A stretch of DNA of 64,000 nucleotides. It comes from Maritimibacter harenae (lineage in GTDB: Bacteria; Pseudomonadota; Alphaproteobacteria; Rhodobacterales; Rhodobacteraceae). A program made the translations under genes and the position numbers. The stretch spans positions 192,645 through 256,644 of the forward strand of contig NZ_WTUX01000019.1 in NCBI RefSeq assembly GCF_009882975.1. The letters run 5' to 3'. This document shows positions 32,801 to 40,327 of this stretch, in pieces. Every line of letters begins with the position of its first letter. Position 1 is the first letter of the stretch. The notes below the pieces were generated by a model. That model searched no databases. It saw only the letters and a list, made by a program, of their open reading frames with translations, and was not told the DNA's origin.

Positions 32801-33325
32801 GTGAATAACCTGTTCAAGTCATTCGACGCCGCGATGGGTCGGTTCTACGACCATGTCGGCACGCTGGTCGGCGTCTCGATCGGCCTCTTCGCCCTCGCGA
32901 TCTCGCTCGACCTCGTCATGAGGCTCATGGGCATCGGCAACCTCGGGGGCGTGCAGGAGATCATCGAATACGCGCTCTTCGCCGGCGTCTTCCTCGCCGC
33001 GCCCTGGGTGCTCAGGCTGGGCGCCCACGTGCGCGTGGACCTGGTGATAAGCGCCCTGTCGACGCGGGCGGCCCGCGTCCTCGACCGGTTGCTCGACCTC
33101 CTGGGCTTCACGATCTGCGCGCTGCTCATGTTCTACGGCACCATCAACCTGCGCGATGCCTATGCCTTCGGCTCGATGCAGATGAAATACTTCAACGTGC
33201 CGGAATGGTGGCTGCTCACGGTCTTCGTGGTGAGCTTCGTGCTGCTGGGCATCGAATTCTTGTCGCGGATGGCCCGGGGCGGCGACGCCGCGGCGGACCA
33301 CGACGACCTCAGCGGGGGCATGTGA
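32801..33325 (+). CDS. dctQ: TRAP transporter small permease (DctQ family)
   Basis: A 174-residue inner-membrane protein with four transmembrane helices, as expected for DctQ. GVQEIIEYALFAGVFLAAPW and LGAHVRVDLV are the family blocks. It starts at GTG, with GGGAG about 7 bases upstream. It sits between the binding protein and the large permease and pairs with the latter. Confidence 0.9.
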   Translation: MNNLFKSFDAAMGRFYDHVGTLVGVSIGLFALAISLDLVMRLMGIGNLGGVQEIIEYALFAGVFLAAPWVLRLGAHVRVDLVISALSTRAARVLDRLLDLLGFTICALLMFYGTINLRDAYAFGSMQMKYFNVPEWWLLTVFVVSFVLLGIEFLSRMARGGDAAADHDDLSGGM

Positions 33326-33326
33326 G

Positions 33327-34646
33327 ATGATCATGGAATGGTACTGGGCGCTGACGCTGCTGCTGGGCGGTGCGGTCGCGCTCCTGATCCTCGGCCTTCC
33401 CGTGGCCTTCGCCTTCTTCGCCGCGAACATCGCCGGCGCGTTCTTCTTCATGCGCGGCCACATCGGCCTGTCGCTGATGCCGATCGAGTACACGCTCTCG
33501 GTAACCAAATTCACCCTCGTGCCCGTCGCGCTCTTCATCCTGATGGGGGAGATCCTGTTCCAGACCGGGGTGGCCTTCCGGTCGATCAGTGCGATCGACA
33601 AGCTGATTTCGCGCATGCCCGGCCGCCTGTCGATCGTGTCGATCGCCGGCGGGACGGTGTTCTCGTCCCTGTCCGGCTCGACCATCGCGAACACGGCGCT
33701 GCTGGGCAACCTGATGCTGCCCGACATGCTCAAGAAGGGCTACCACCCGACCATCGCGGTGGGCCCGATCATGGCCGTCGGCGGCATCGCGATGCTGATC
33801 CCGCCCTCCGCGCTCGCGGTGCTGCTGGCCAGCCTCGCGGAACGCTCGATCACCGACCTGCTGATGGCGGGCGTCATTCCCGGCATCCTGATGGCGGCGA
33901 GCTTCGTGGGCTACGTGGTGATCCGCTGCAAGATCAACCCGGACCTCGCCCCGCCCACCGAGGCGCCGACCGAAAGCGGCTGGGCGCGCATCCGTCCGTT
34001 CTTCGTCGACGTGCTGCCGCTGTTCCTGATCTTCGCCGTGGTCGTGGGCTCGATCTTCTTCCGCATCGCTGCCCCCGAGGAAGCCGCCGCCCTGGGCTGC
34101 ATCGCGGCCCTCGTGATCAGCGCGGCCTACCGCAAGCTCAACTGGGCGGCGCTCAGGAAGGCGCTGCGCGAGACCGCGAAGATCAACGTCATGCTGCTCT
34201 TCATCATCGCGGGCTCGCTGACCTTCGCGCAGGTGCTCCAGATCTCCGGGGCCACCGCGGGCGTTCTGGGCGCGATCCAGAGCATGGAGATGAGCCAGCT
34301 CACCGCGATGCTGATGATGATGCTGCTCCTGCTGTTCCTGGGCTGTTTCATGGACCAGATCAGCATGATCCTCCTGACGCTGCCCTTCTTCCTGCCGCTG
34401 GGCGAGTCGCTGGGCATGAACCCGACCTGGCTCATGGTCATGATGCTGATCGCGATGGAGATCAGCCTACTCACGCCTCCCTTCGGACTGCTGCTCTTCG
34501 TGATGAAGGGCGTCGCGCCGGCCGGGGTGCGCATCACGCAGATCTACCGCGCCGCGCTGCCGTTCATCACGCTCGAGATCCTGATCATGGTGCTGATCGG
34601 CCTCGTGCCGGCCGTCGCCCTGTGGCTGCCCGAGGCGTTCAAATAG
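33327..34646 (+). CDS. dctM: TRAP transporter large permease (DctM family)
   Basis: A 439-residue inner-membrane protein with about twelve transmembrane segments, the Na+-coupled translocation subunit of the TRAP system. Family landmarks include PVALFILMGEILFQTG, AGGTVFSSLSGSTIANTALL and GCFMDQISMILLTLPFFLPL. It begins one base after the dctQ stop. A strong terminator follows at 34730. Confidence 0.93.
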   Translation: MIMEWYWALTLLLGGAVALLILGLPVAFAFFAANIAGAFFFMRGHIGLSLMPIEYTLSVTKFTLVPVALFILMGEILFQTGVAFRSISAIDKLISRMPGRLSIVSIAGGTVFSSLSGSTIANTALLGNLMLPDMLKKGYHPTIAVGPIMAVGGIAMLIPPSALAVLLASLAERSITDLLMAGVIPGILMAASFVGYVVIRCKINPDLAPPTEAPTESGWARIRPFFVDVLPLFLIFAVVVGSIFFRIAAPEEAAALGCIAALVISAAYRKLNWAALRKALRETAKINVMLLFIIAGSLTFAQVLQISGATAGVLGAIQSMEMSQLTAMLMMMLLLLFLGCFMDQISMILLTLPFFLPLGESLGMNPTWLMVMMLIAMEISLLTPPFGLLLFVMKGVAPAGVRITQIYRAALPFITLEILIMVLIGLVPAVALWLPEAFK

Positions 34647-34729
34647 GCGCATTCGGGGCGGGTGATGCAGGTGCATCGCATGCCCCGATGGCCGGGGAGC
34701 CGGCCGCTCCCATACCGCTGACGTAATGA

Positions 34730-34766
34730 GACCCGAGGGGTGCCTGCTCCTCGGGTCGAACTTTTT
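34730..34766 (+). terminator. Rho-independent terminator of the TRAP operon
   Basis: A 9-bp stem (34730-34738 with 34749-34757), a 10-base loop and a T-run at 34762-34766. It lies 84 bases after the dctM stop and insulates the LuxR-type genes downstream. Confidence 0.85.
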
Positions 34767-34907
34767 CGTTTCAAAACAGTCCCTTGCCGGCTTGCTCGGA
34801 AAAATCCTGCCGAGTGGCCGGAACAGGGGCGTCCGCATGGGGAACAATGAACCGGTACGCTCATTGGTATAGCGACGCCACTCAGTCTCAGATCCAAGGA
34901 ACGATGC

Positions 34908-35567
34908 ATGCGCGACCACTCATCCGCCTCGAACGCCGAACGAATACTTTTCGTCGATGATAACGAAATTCTCTGCGGAATGATGGCCCGCGAAGTCTCT
35001 CGTCTCGGGGACTGCACGTGCATGGGCTGGGCGACGCCCTCGGCAAAGCCGACGCTGGAAATCTCGAGCTTTTCACCCAGCGTGGTGGTCTCGGACCCGA
35101 CGCAGACCAGCCAGTCCCCCGGCGCGCTGCGCGAAGCGCATCTCGCCATGTTCGGCGACCACGACAGCGTCGCCTACCTCCCGTCCGACGCCTCGGCGAC
35201 CGCCCGCGCCTGCCTCGAGGCCGACTTCTCCGGCGTCATTTCCCGGGGCGAGGAATTGTCGGTAGTCATCCAGGCGCTGGAATCCATCGTGGCGGGTGGC
35301 GTCTACATCGACGGTGTCTTCGGGCAGGCGGGCGTCGCCTTCTTTTCTCACGCCCGCGACATCGGCGCTGACGACGGCCTGTCGGACCGGGAACGCGAAA
35401 TCCTCTTGCAGGTGGCCCGCGGGCGGACCGCGAAAGAGATCGCGCGCATGTTGTCGATCAGCCCCAAGACGGTCGAGACCTACAGGTATCGTGCCATGAA
35501 CAAGCTCGGCCTGTCCGGGCGGGGGGCCGTCTACGACTACGCGGAAGGACAGGCCTGGCTCGCGTGA
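34908..35567 (+). CDS. LuxR-family regulator with divergent receiver domain
   Basis: A 219-residue two-domain protein. The N-terminal half looks like a response-regulator receiver: the acidic pair in FVDDN (about 17-18) is present, and VVVSDPTQ places an Asp near the phosphorylation site. The conserved lysine position reads GVISRGEE, so the Lys appears replaced. The C-terminal LuxR helix-turn-helix (about 155-215) includes LSDREREILLQVARGRTAKE and the recognition helix SPKTVETYRYRAMNKLGL. It lies just ahead of a second LuxR-type gene and the alginate-type operon. It may work without phosphorylation. No sensor kinase is nearby. Confidence 0.85.
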   Translation: MRDHSSASNAERILFVDDNEILCGMMAREVSRLGDCTCMGWATPSAKPTLEISSFSPSVVVSDPTQTSQSPGALREAHLAMFGDHDSVAYLPSDASATARACLEADFSGVISRGEELSVVIQALESIVAGGVYIDGVFGQAGVAFFSHARDIGADDGLSDREREILLQVARGRTAKEIARMLSISPKTVETYRYRAMNKLGLSGRGAVYDYAEGQAWLA

Positions 35568-35573
35568 CCTGCG

Positions 35574-36203
35574 GTGGCTGATCCGGTCCATATCGTCATT
35601 GCCGACGAGAACCCCGTTCTGGTCTCTTCGCTCGCCGCGTTGCTGACCGACGCGCTGGCACTCGCCCCTGGCGACGTGTCCGAAGTCGTGCCCGTCGCCG
35701 CGACGCAGATCGCCGATGCCCGGCCCGACCTCGTCATCCTCGATCCGCTCCTGACGGAAACCCTGTCCTCTCTCGTTGCCGACCTGCGCCGCAGCCTGCC
35801 CGGCGTGGCGCTCGTCGCCTATGCCTCGCGCCCCACGACCGAGCTGGCGCGCTACTGCCTGGAAAACGGCTTTCGCGCGTTCCTGCCCAAGACGATGACG
35901 GCGACCTCGTTCCTGCGCGCGATCCGCGTCGTGCGCGACGGCGGCACCTTCGTCCACAAGTCCTTCGTGCGCGAAATGCGCGACATCGACATGGCCCCCG
36001 GTGCGGGGTGCGTGCTGTCCGAGCGTGAAGAGACCACTTTGCGCCTCGTGGCGATGGGCTATTCCAACCGCGAGATCGCGGCGCGCCTGAACCTCAGCAT
36101 CAAGACCGTCGACACGCACCGCGGACGCGCCATGAAGAAGCTCGCGATCGAGACGCGGCCCGAATTGGTGCGCGTCGCCTGCGCCCGCGGCTGGCTGTTC
36201 TGA
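35574..36203 (+). CDS. LuxR-family response regulator
   Basis: A 209-residue regulator. The receiver has acidic residues in IADEN, Asp in VILDPLL at the phosphorylation position, and the lysine in FLPKT, so it looks phosphorylatable. The LuxR helix-turn-helix is near residues 140-205 (LSEREETTLRLVAMGYSNRE; SIKTVDTHRGRAMKKL). It begins at GTG seven bases after the upstream LuxR-type gene. Its position 195 bases before algD makes it a likely controller of the polysaccharide operon. Confidence 0.88.
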   Translation: MADPVHIVIADENPVLVSSLAALLTDALALAPGDVSEVVPVAATQIADARPDLVILDPLLTETLSSLVADLRRSLPGVALVAYASRPTTELARYCLENGFRAFLPKTMTATSFLRAIRVVRDGGTFVHKSFVREMRDIDMAPGAGCVLSEREETTLRLVAMGYSNREIAARLNLSIKTVDTHRGRAMKKLAIETRPELVRVACARGWLF

Positions 36204-36210
36204 GCCCCTT

Positions 36211-36227
36211 GTGGGGCATTGCCCCAC
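36211..36227 (+). terminator. Small hairpin after the second LuxR-type gene
   Basis: A perfect 7-bp stem (GTGGGGC/GCCCCAC) with an ATT loop starts 8 bases after the stop codon. There is no T-run, so it may be a partial terminator or the start of the algD leader. Confidence 0.3.
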
Positions 36228-36264
36228 CGAGGGTGAGGGTTGCCATGAACCGGTTGCGCGAAAC

Positions 36265-36292
36265 CCCGACCAAACCCCGACATGGTCCCGAC
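36265..36292 (+). repeat. Three helically phased CCCGAC repeats upstream of algD
   Basis: CCCGAC occurs at 36265-36270, 36276-36281 and 36287-36292, each exactly 11 bases from the next; the first two extend to AAACCCCGAC. This places three copies on one face of the helix 106-133 bases upstream of algD, a layout typical for cooperative activator binding. The adjacent LuxR-type regulators are the natural candidates. Confidence 0.5.
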
Positions 36293-36314
36293 TGATACTT
36301 GGCGTCCTGCTTGT

Positions 36315-36326
36315 CTACATCTGTAG
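36315..36326. promoter_or_regulatory. Palindrome upstream of algD
   Basis: CTACAtcTGTAG is a 12-base inverted repeat 72-83 bases before algD, downstream of the phased CCCGAC repeats. It may be an operator within the promoter region. Confidence 0.35.
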
Positions 36327-36397
36327 CGAACGGCGCGGCCCCGGCTGCGCATTGCAGGACTCAAGCGACGCCCGGAACGGGCGCAAAAGGATCAAGG

Positions 36398-37717
36398 ATG
36401 GCACGGATTAGCGTTTTCGGGATCGGTTACGTGGGGGTCGTCTCCGCGGCCTGCCTCGCACGGGACGGACACGATGTGATCGCGGTCGACATCGACCCCA
36501 ACAAGGTCGACACGCTCAACGCGGGCCGCGCGCCGATCGTCGAGAAGGGGCTCGATGCCCTCGTCTCCGACACGGTGGGGAGCGGCAAGCTCACCGCCAC
36601 GACGGACACGGATGCCGCGATCCGTGACACGCAAGCGAGTGTCGTCTGCGTCGGCACGCCTTCGGATCCGGACGGTTCGGTCGGGCTCGGCCACGTCGTT
36701 TCGGTCTGCGAAGCCATCGGCCGCGCGCTCGCCGGCAAGTCGGACTTCCATTCCGTCATCATGCGCTCGACCATCGTGCCGGGCACGATGGAAGAAGTCT
36801 GCATCCCGACCATCGAGGCGGCTTCGGGCAAACGCGCCGGTCGCGATTTCGGTGTCGGCTACTTTCCGGAGTTCCTGCGCGAAAGCACGGCGATCGAGGA
36901 TTACGCCAACCCCGGCCTGATCGTCTTCGGCGCGCTCGACGAGACCACCGAGGCGTTCCTGACCGACCTCAACGCCGATCTGCCCTGCGAGATGAACAAG
37001 GTCGATCTGCGCACCGCCGAGATGGTGAAATACACGTCCAATTCGTGGCGCGCGATGAAGATCAGCTTCGCCAACGAGATCGGCAACATCGCAAAGGCCA
37101 ACGGGCTCGACGGTCAGGCGGTCATGCGCATCCTGTGTTCCGACGACAAGGTCGCGATGTCGCCCGCCTTCCTGCGCCCGGGCTTCGCCTTCGGCGGTTC
37201 CTGCCTGCCCAAGGATGTGCGCGCCCTGCGCCACGTCGCGCGCTCCAAGGACGTGCCGACCCCTCTCCTCGACGCAGTACTCGACGGCAATACCGCCCAG
37301 ATCGGGCGTGCCGAGGACATGGTCGACGCCGCGTCGACCAAGGCAGTCGGCATGATCGGCGTGAGCTTCAAGTCGGGCACCGACGACCTGCGTGAAAGCC
37401 CGCTGGCCGATCTTGCCGCCCGGCTGATCGAGCGGGGCCAGCAGGTTCAGGTCTACGACCCCTACGTGTCGGAAGCCTTCGAGATGGACCCGGACGCGGC
37501 CGGACGCGGCAACGACGTCGTGCCCGACCTGAGCGCGCGGATGGAGACCGACATCGACGCGCTGATCGACTCGTCCGACGTGATCGTGGTCGGCAACGCC
37601 TATCCGGGCGTGGCGACGCGCATCCGCGAAGCAGCCGATCGCAAGCGCGTGGTGGACCTCACCCGGATCGACCCGGGCCTCGTGTCCGGCGACGGCTACC
37701 AGGGCATCTGCTGGTAA
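36398..37717 (+). CDS. algD: GDP-mannose 6-dehydrogenase
   Basis: A 439-residue NAD+-dependent enzyme that oxidises GDP-mannose twice to GDP-mannuronic acid, the committed precursor of alginate. The Rossmann start GIGYVGVVSAACLARDGHDV is complete. The catalytic Cys269 sits in FAFGGSCLPKD, matching Cys268 of the Pseudomonas enzyme, and the length matches (436). ATG 36398 begins the fold directly with AAGG close upstream. First gene of a long co-directional operon running to 52052; alg8 follows after 7 bases. Confidence 0.93.
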   Translation: MARISVFGIGYVGVVSAACLARDGHDVIAVDIDPNKVDTLNAGRAPIVEKGLDALVSDTVGSGKLTATTDTDAAIRDTQASVVCVGTPSDPDGSVGLGHVVSVCEAIGRALAGKSDFHSVIMRSTIVPGTMEEVCIPTIEAASGKRAGRDFGVGYFPEFLRESTAIEDYANPGLIVFGALDETTEAFLTDLNADLPCEMNKVDLRTAEMVKYTSNSWRAMKISFANEIGNIAKANGLDGQAVMRILCSDDKVAMSPAFLRPGFAFGGSCLPKDVRALRHVARSKDVPTPLLDAVLDGNTAQIGRAEDMVDAASTKAVGMIGVSFKSGTDDLRESPLADLAARLIERGQQVQVYDPYVSEAFEMDPDAAGRGNDVVPDLSARMETDIDALIDSSDVIVVGNAYPGVATRIREAADRKRVVDLTRIDPGLVSGDGYQGICW

Positions 37718-37724
37718 CCCCACG

Positions 37725-39191
37725 ATGCTCGGTCACCTGTTATACATCGCGGCCTGCGCCGCCATTGCCCTGTCCGTCTACGACGGCAACTTCACGGGGG
37801 CCGAAGGCGCGATCCTGACGCTCGGCGTGATCGGGACGTGGCGCTACGGCTGGGGGCTGGTGAATTTCACCCGCGCGCTGTTCTATATCCACGCGCGCTA
37901 CCCCCGCCAGAAGCGCGCGGCCCAGGCGGCCTACGACCGCCGGGCCGTGCCCGCGCACGGCTATTTCATGGTGACCTCCTACAAGATCGAGCCGGCCGTC
38001 ACGCGGCGGGTCTACCAGTCCATCTTCGACGCGGCCGCCGCGTCCGAGGGCGGGGCGACCATCGTCGCCTCCGTCGTGGACGGGGCGGACCTGCGCCTGA
38101 TCCGGGACCTGTACGCGGCGAACGAACCGCGCATGCCCGGGGTGAAGCTGGTGATCGACCAGATCCCCGGCTCGGGCAAGCGCGACGCCATTGCACGCTC
38201 CCTGCGCCTTCTGCAGCGTGAGGCCCCGACGCCGCGCGACGTGCTGGTATTCGTCGATGGCGACAGCTGCGTGCCGGTCGACATCGTGGCCCGCTCCGCC
38301 CCGTTCTTCACCGACCCGAAGGTCGGCGCGCTGACCACCGACGAACGCGTCGAGATTCCGGATGACCCGACGTTCCGCGAATGGTTCCACCTGCGCTTTC
38401 AGCAGCGCCAGATGATGATGTCCTCGATGGCGCTGGGCGGGCGCGTGCTGACGCTCACCGGGCGGATGTCCGTATTCCGCGCCGATCTTGCCACCGATCC
38501 CAGCTTCGTGCGGCAGGTGCAGGCCGACCAGATCGACCATTGGCGGCTCGGCAATATCCGGTTCCTCACCGGCGACGACAAGTCGACGTGGTTCTGGCTC
38601 CTGAGCCGCGGCTACCGGATGACCTACCTGCCGGACGTCCATTCCCTGAGCATGGAGAGTCAGCCCAAACCCGGGTTCTTCGAAAGCGCGATCGCGCTCA
38701 TGAAACGGTGGTTCGGCAACATGCTGCGCACGAACGGCCGGGCGCTGGCGCTGGGGCCGTCGCGCATCGGGGCCTTCACCTGGTGGTCGATCCTCGATCA
38801 GCGCGTGTCGATCTTCACGACGCTCCTGGGCCCCATCGCGGTGCTCATCACGGCCATCTTCGCGACGCCGCTGGTGCTGCCCGCCTACCTCGCCTGGGTG
38901 ATGTTCACGCGCTACGTCTACTGCGCCGCGCTGTCGCTCTTCCGGCCCGGTTTCTTCCCGATCAGCTATCCGTTCCTGCTCTATTTCGGCCAGATCGCCG
39001 GGGCATCGGTGAAGAGCTACGCGCTTTTCCGCCTCGACCGCCAGAAATGGACCCGCCAGGGCGGATCGGCCGGCCGGACCCGGCTGCCCGTCGGTGCGCG
39101 GCTGCGCAATGCCTCCTCCACCGCGATGCAGGTGCTGGCGTTCGGTTGGCTCGCACTTGCCGCAACGTTCCTCACCGGACTCCTCAGATAA
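37725..39191 (+). CDS. alg8: Mannuronan synthase, Alg8-type GT2 glycosyltransferase
   Basis: A 488-residue inner-membrane processive glycosyltransferase. Transmembrane helices flank a cytoplasmic GT2 domain. VFVDGDS provides the DxD, and LTGDDKSTWFW is the Alg8 form of the acceptor-site aspartate with the W-containing motif in place of QxxRW. C-terminal helices follow (FTTLLGPIAVLITAIF and others). It polymerises GDP-mannuronate to polymannuronate while passing the chain across the membrane, with Alg44 as partner. Confidence 0.92.
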   Translation: MLGHLLYIAACAAIALSVYDGNFTGAEGAILTLGVIGTWRYGWGLVNFTRALFYIHARYPRQKRAAQAAYDRRAVPAHGYFMVTSYKIEPAVTRRVYQSIFDAAAASEGGATIVASVVDGADLRLIRDLYAANEPRMPGVKLVIDQIPGSGKRDAIARSLRLLQREAPTPRDVLVFVDGDSCVPVDIVARSAPFFTDPKVGALTTDERVEIPDDPTFREWFHLRFQQRQMMMSSMALGGRVLTLTGRMSVFRADLATDPSFVRQVQADQIDHWRLGNIRFLTGDDKSTWFWLLSRGYRMTYLPDVHSLSMESQPKPGFFESAIALMKRWFGNMLRTNGRALALGPSRIGAFTWWSILDQRVSIFTTLLGPIAVLITAIFATPLVLPAYLAWVMFTRYVYCAALSLFRPGFFPISYPFLLYFGQIAGASVKSYALFRLDRQKWTRQGGSAGRTRLPVGARLRNASSTAMQVLAFGWLALAATFLTGLLR

Positions 39192-39212
39192 CACTGGAAA
39201 GGGAAACCCGAG

Positions 39213-40310
39213 ATGACCTCTCCCACCGATCCGTATCACGGCGGCCAGGATCAGCCCGCCCCGCACCGCCAGGGCAACGAATACCCGCTGCTCGACATCC
39301 CGTTCAGCGCGGTGATCGACGGTCGCCGCTATTCCGGTGATGGCATCTCGCTGGTCGAGGCCGAGGTCTCGGGCCTCGTCGACCCGGCGATGGACGGCAC
39401 CGAGCGCGTCGTGCAGCTGGTCTTCGAGTTCCCCGGGTTCCAGATCGTGCTCGCGGCCGCCGCCCGCATCTCGCGCAACCGCGACAACGGGTTCGAACTG
39501 GTGTTCACCCAGCCCACCGGGGATCACTACGCACAGCTGCGCCAGATCCTGAACGACTACATTTCCGGCGACATCACCTCCTCCGGTGCGCTGATCCGCA
39601 GCGCGGACCTGAACCGGGGCAGCGGCGCCCGCCATCCGGCCGATGCGCGCCCGGGCTTCGGCGCCCGGCTGCGCCGTCTGTTCGGCACGCTGGTGATCCT
39701 GCTCCTCGCCGCGATCCTGGTGGCGACGGCGGCCTACCTGGTCGACCGGCGCGTCTTCACAACGCAGATCACGACGCCCGCGCGGGTGGTCCCGGCGGGC
39801 CAGACCCTGCGCGCCACGGCGGACGGGCAGATCTCCTTCGTCGATCTCGAGGCGGCCGAGGGCGACGTGCTCTACGCCATCGACACGTCGGACGGCGAGA
39901 CCCTGACCATCGCGATGCCGTGCGACTGCACGGCCCGCCCGATCAACGCGACGCAGGGCGATACCGTCCTCTCCGGTGACGCGGTCGTCGCCGTCTCTGC
40001 GGGGGATGCGGGCCTCGTCATGGAGGCCGAGATTCCGCGCGCCATGATCTACGAGATCGAGCGCGCCGGCGGCGTCACCGCCGAGCTGTCGGACGGGACG
40101 ACGTTCACCGCCTCGCTCGCCGAGGGCGTGCACATTCCGTCGGGCGGTGCCCCGGACGACTACGCCACCCTGACTTTCGTGCCCGACGCCGCGCTTCCCG
40201 AAGGCAGCGCCGGGCGCGTCGCGCGCCTGTCTGTCTCCCACGACCCCTTCGCCCCGGCCCTGCGCCGCGTCGAAGACGGCGTCGCGCAACTCGACTCCCT
40301 GTTCAATTGA
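39213..40310 (+). CDS. alg44: Alg44-like polymerisation/copolymerase protein
   Basis: A 365-residue protein: a cytoplasmic N-terminal domain (about 20-125) in the PilZ position, one transmembrane helix (158-177) and a periplasmic HlyD/MFP-like domain (about 190-355). In Pseudomonas, c-di-GMP binding to the PilZ domain switches on polymer synthesis. Here the RxxxR motif reads RQGNE (residues 19-23) and no clear D/NxSxxG follows, so the ligand site looks lost or strongly changed. Position directly after alg8 and the domain order support the assignment. Confidence 0.85.
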   Translation: MTSPTDPYHGGQDQPAPHRQGNEYPLLDIPFSAVIDGRRYSGDGISLVEAEVSGLVDPAMDGTERVVQLVFEFPGFQIVLAAAARISRNRDNGFELVFTQPTGDHYAQLRQILNDYISGDITSSGALIRSADLNRGSGARHPADARPGFGARLRRLFGTLVILLLAAILVATAAYLVDRRVFTTQITTPARVVPAGQTLRATADGQISFVDLEAAEGDVLYAIDTSDGETLTIAMPCDCTARPINATQGDTVLSGDAVVAVSAGDAGLVMEAEIPRAMIYEIERAGGVTAELSDGTTFTASLAEGVHIPSGGAPDDYATLTFVPDAALPEGSAGRVARLSVSHDPFAPALRRVEDGVAQLDSLFN

Positions 40311-40327
40311 TCAAGAAAGCCACTCCC

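Noticed and set aside
37740-40289. 849-codon open frame on the minus strand opposite alg8-alg44
   Set aside because: It is a shadow of GC-rich codons: low-complexity Arg/Gly/Asp/His-rich translation, no family motifs, and the plus strand holds clear genes.
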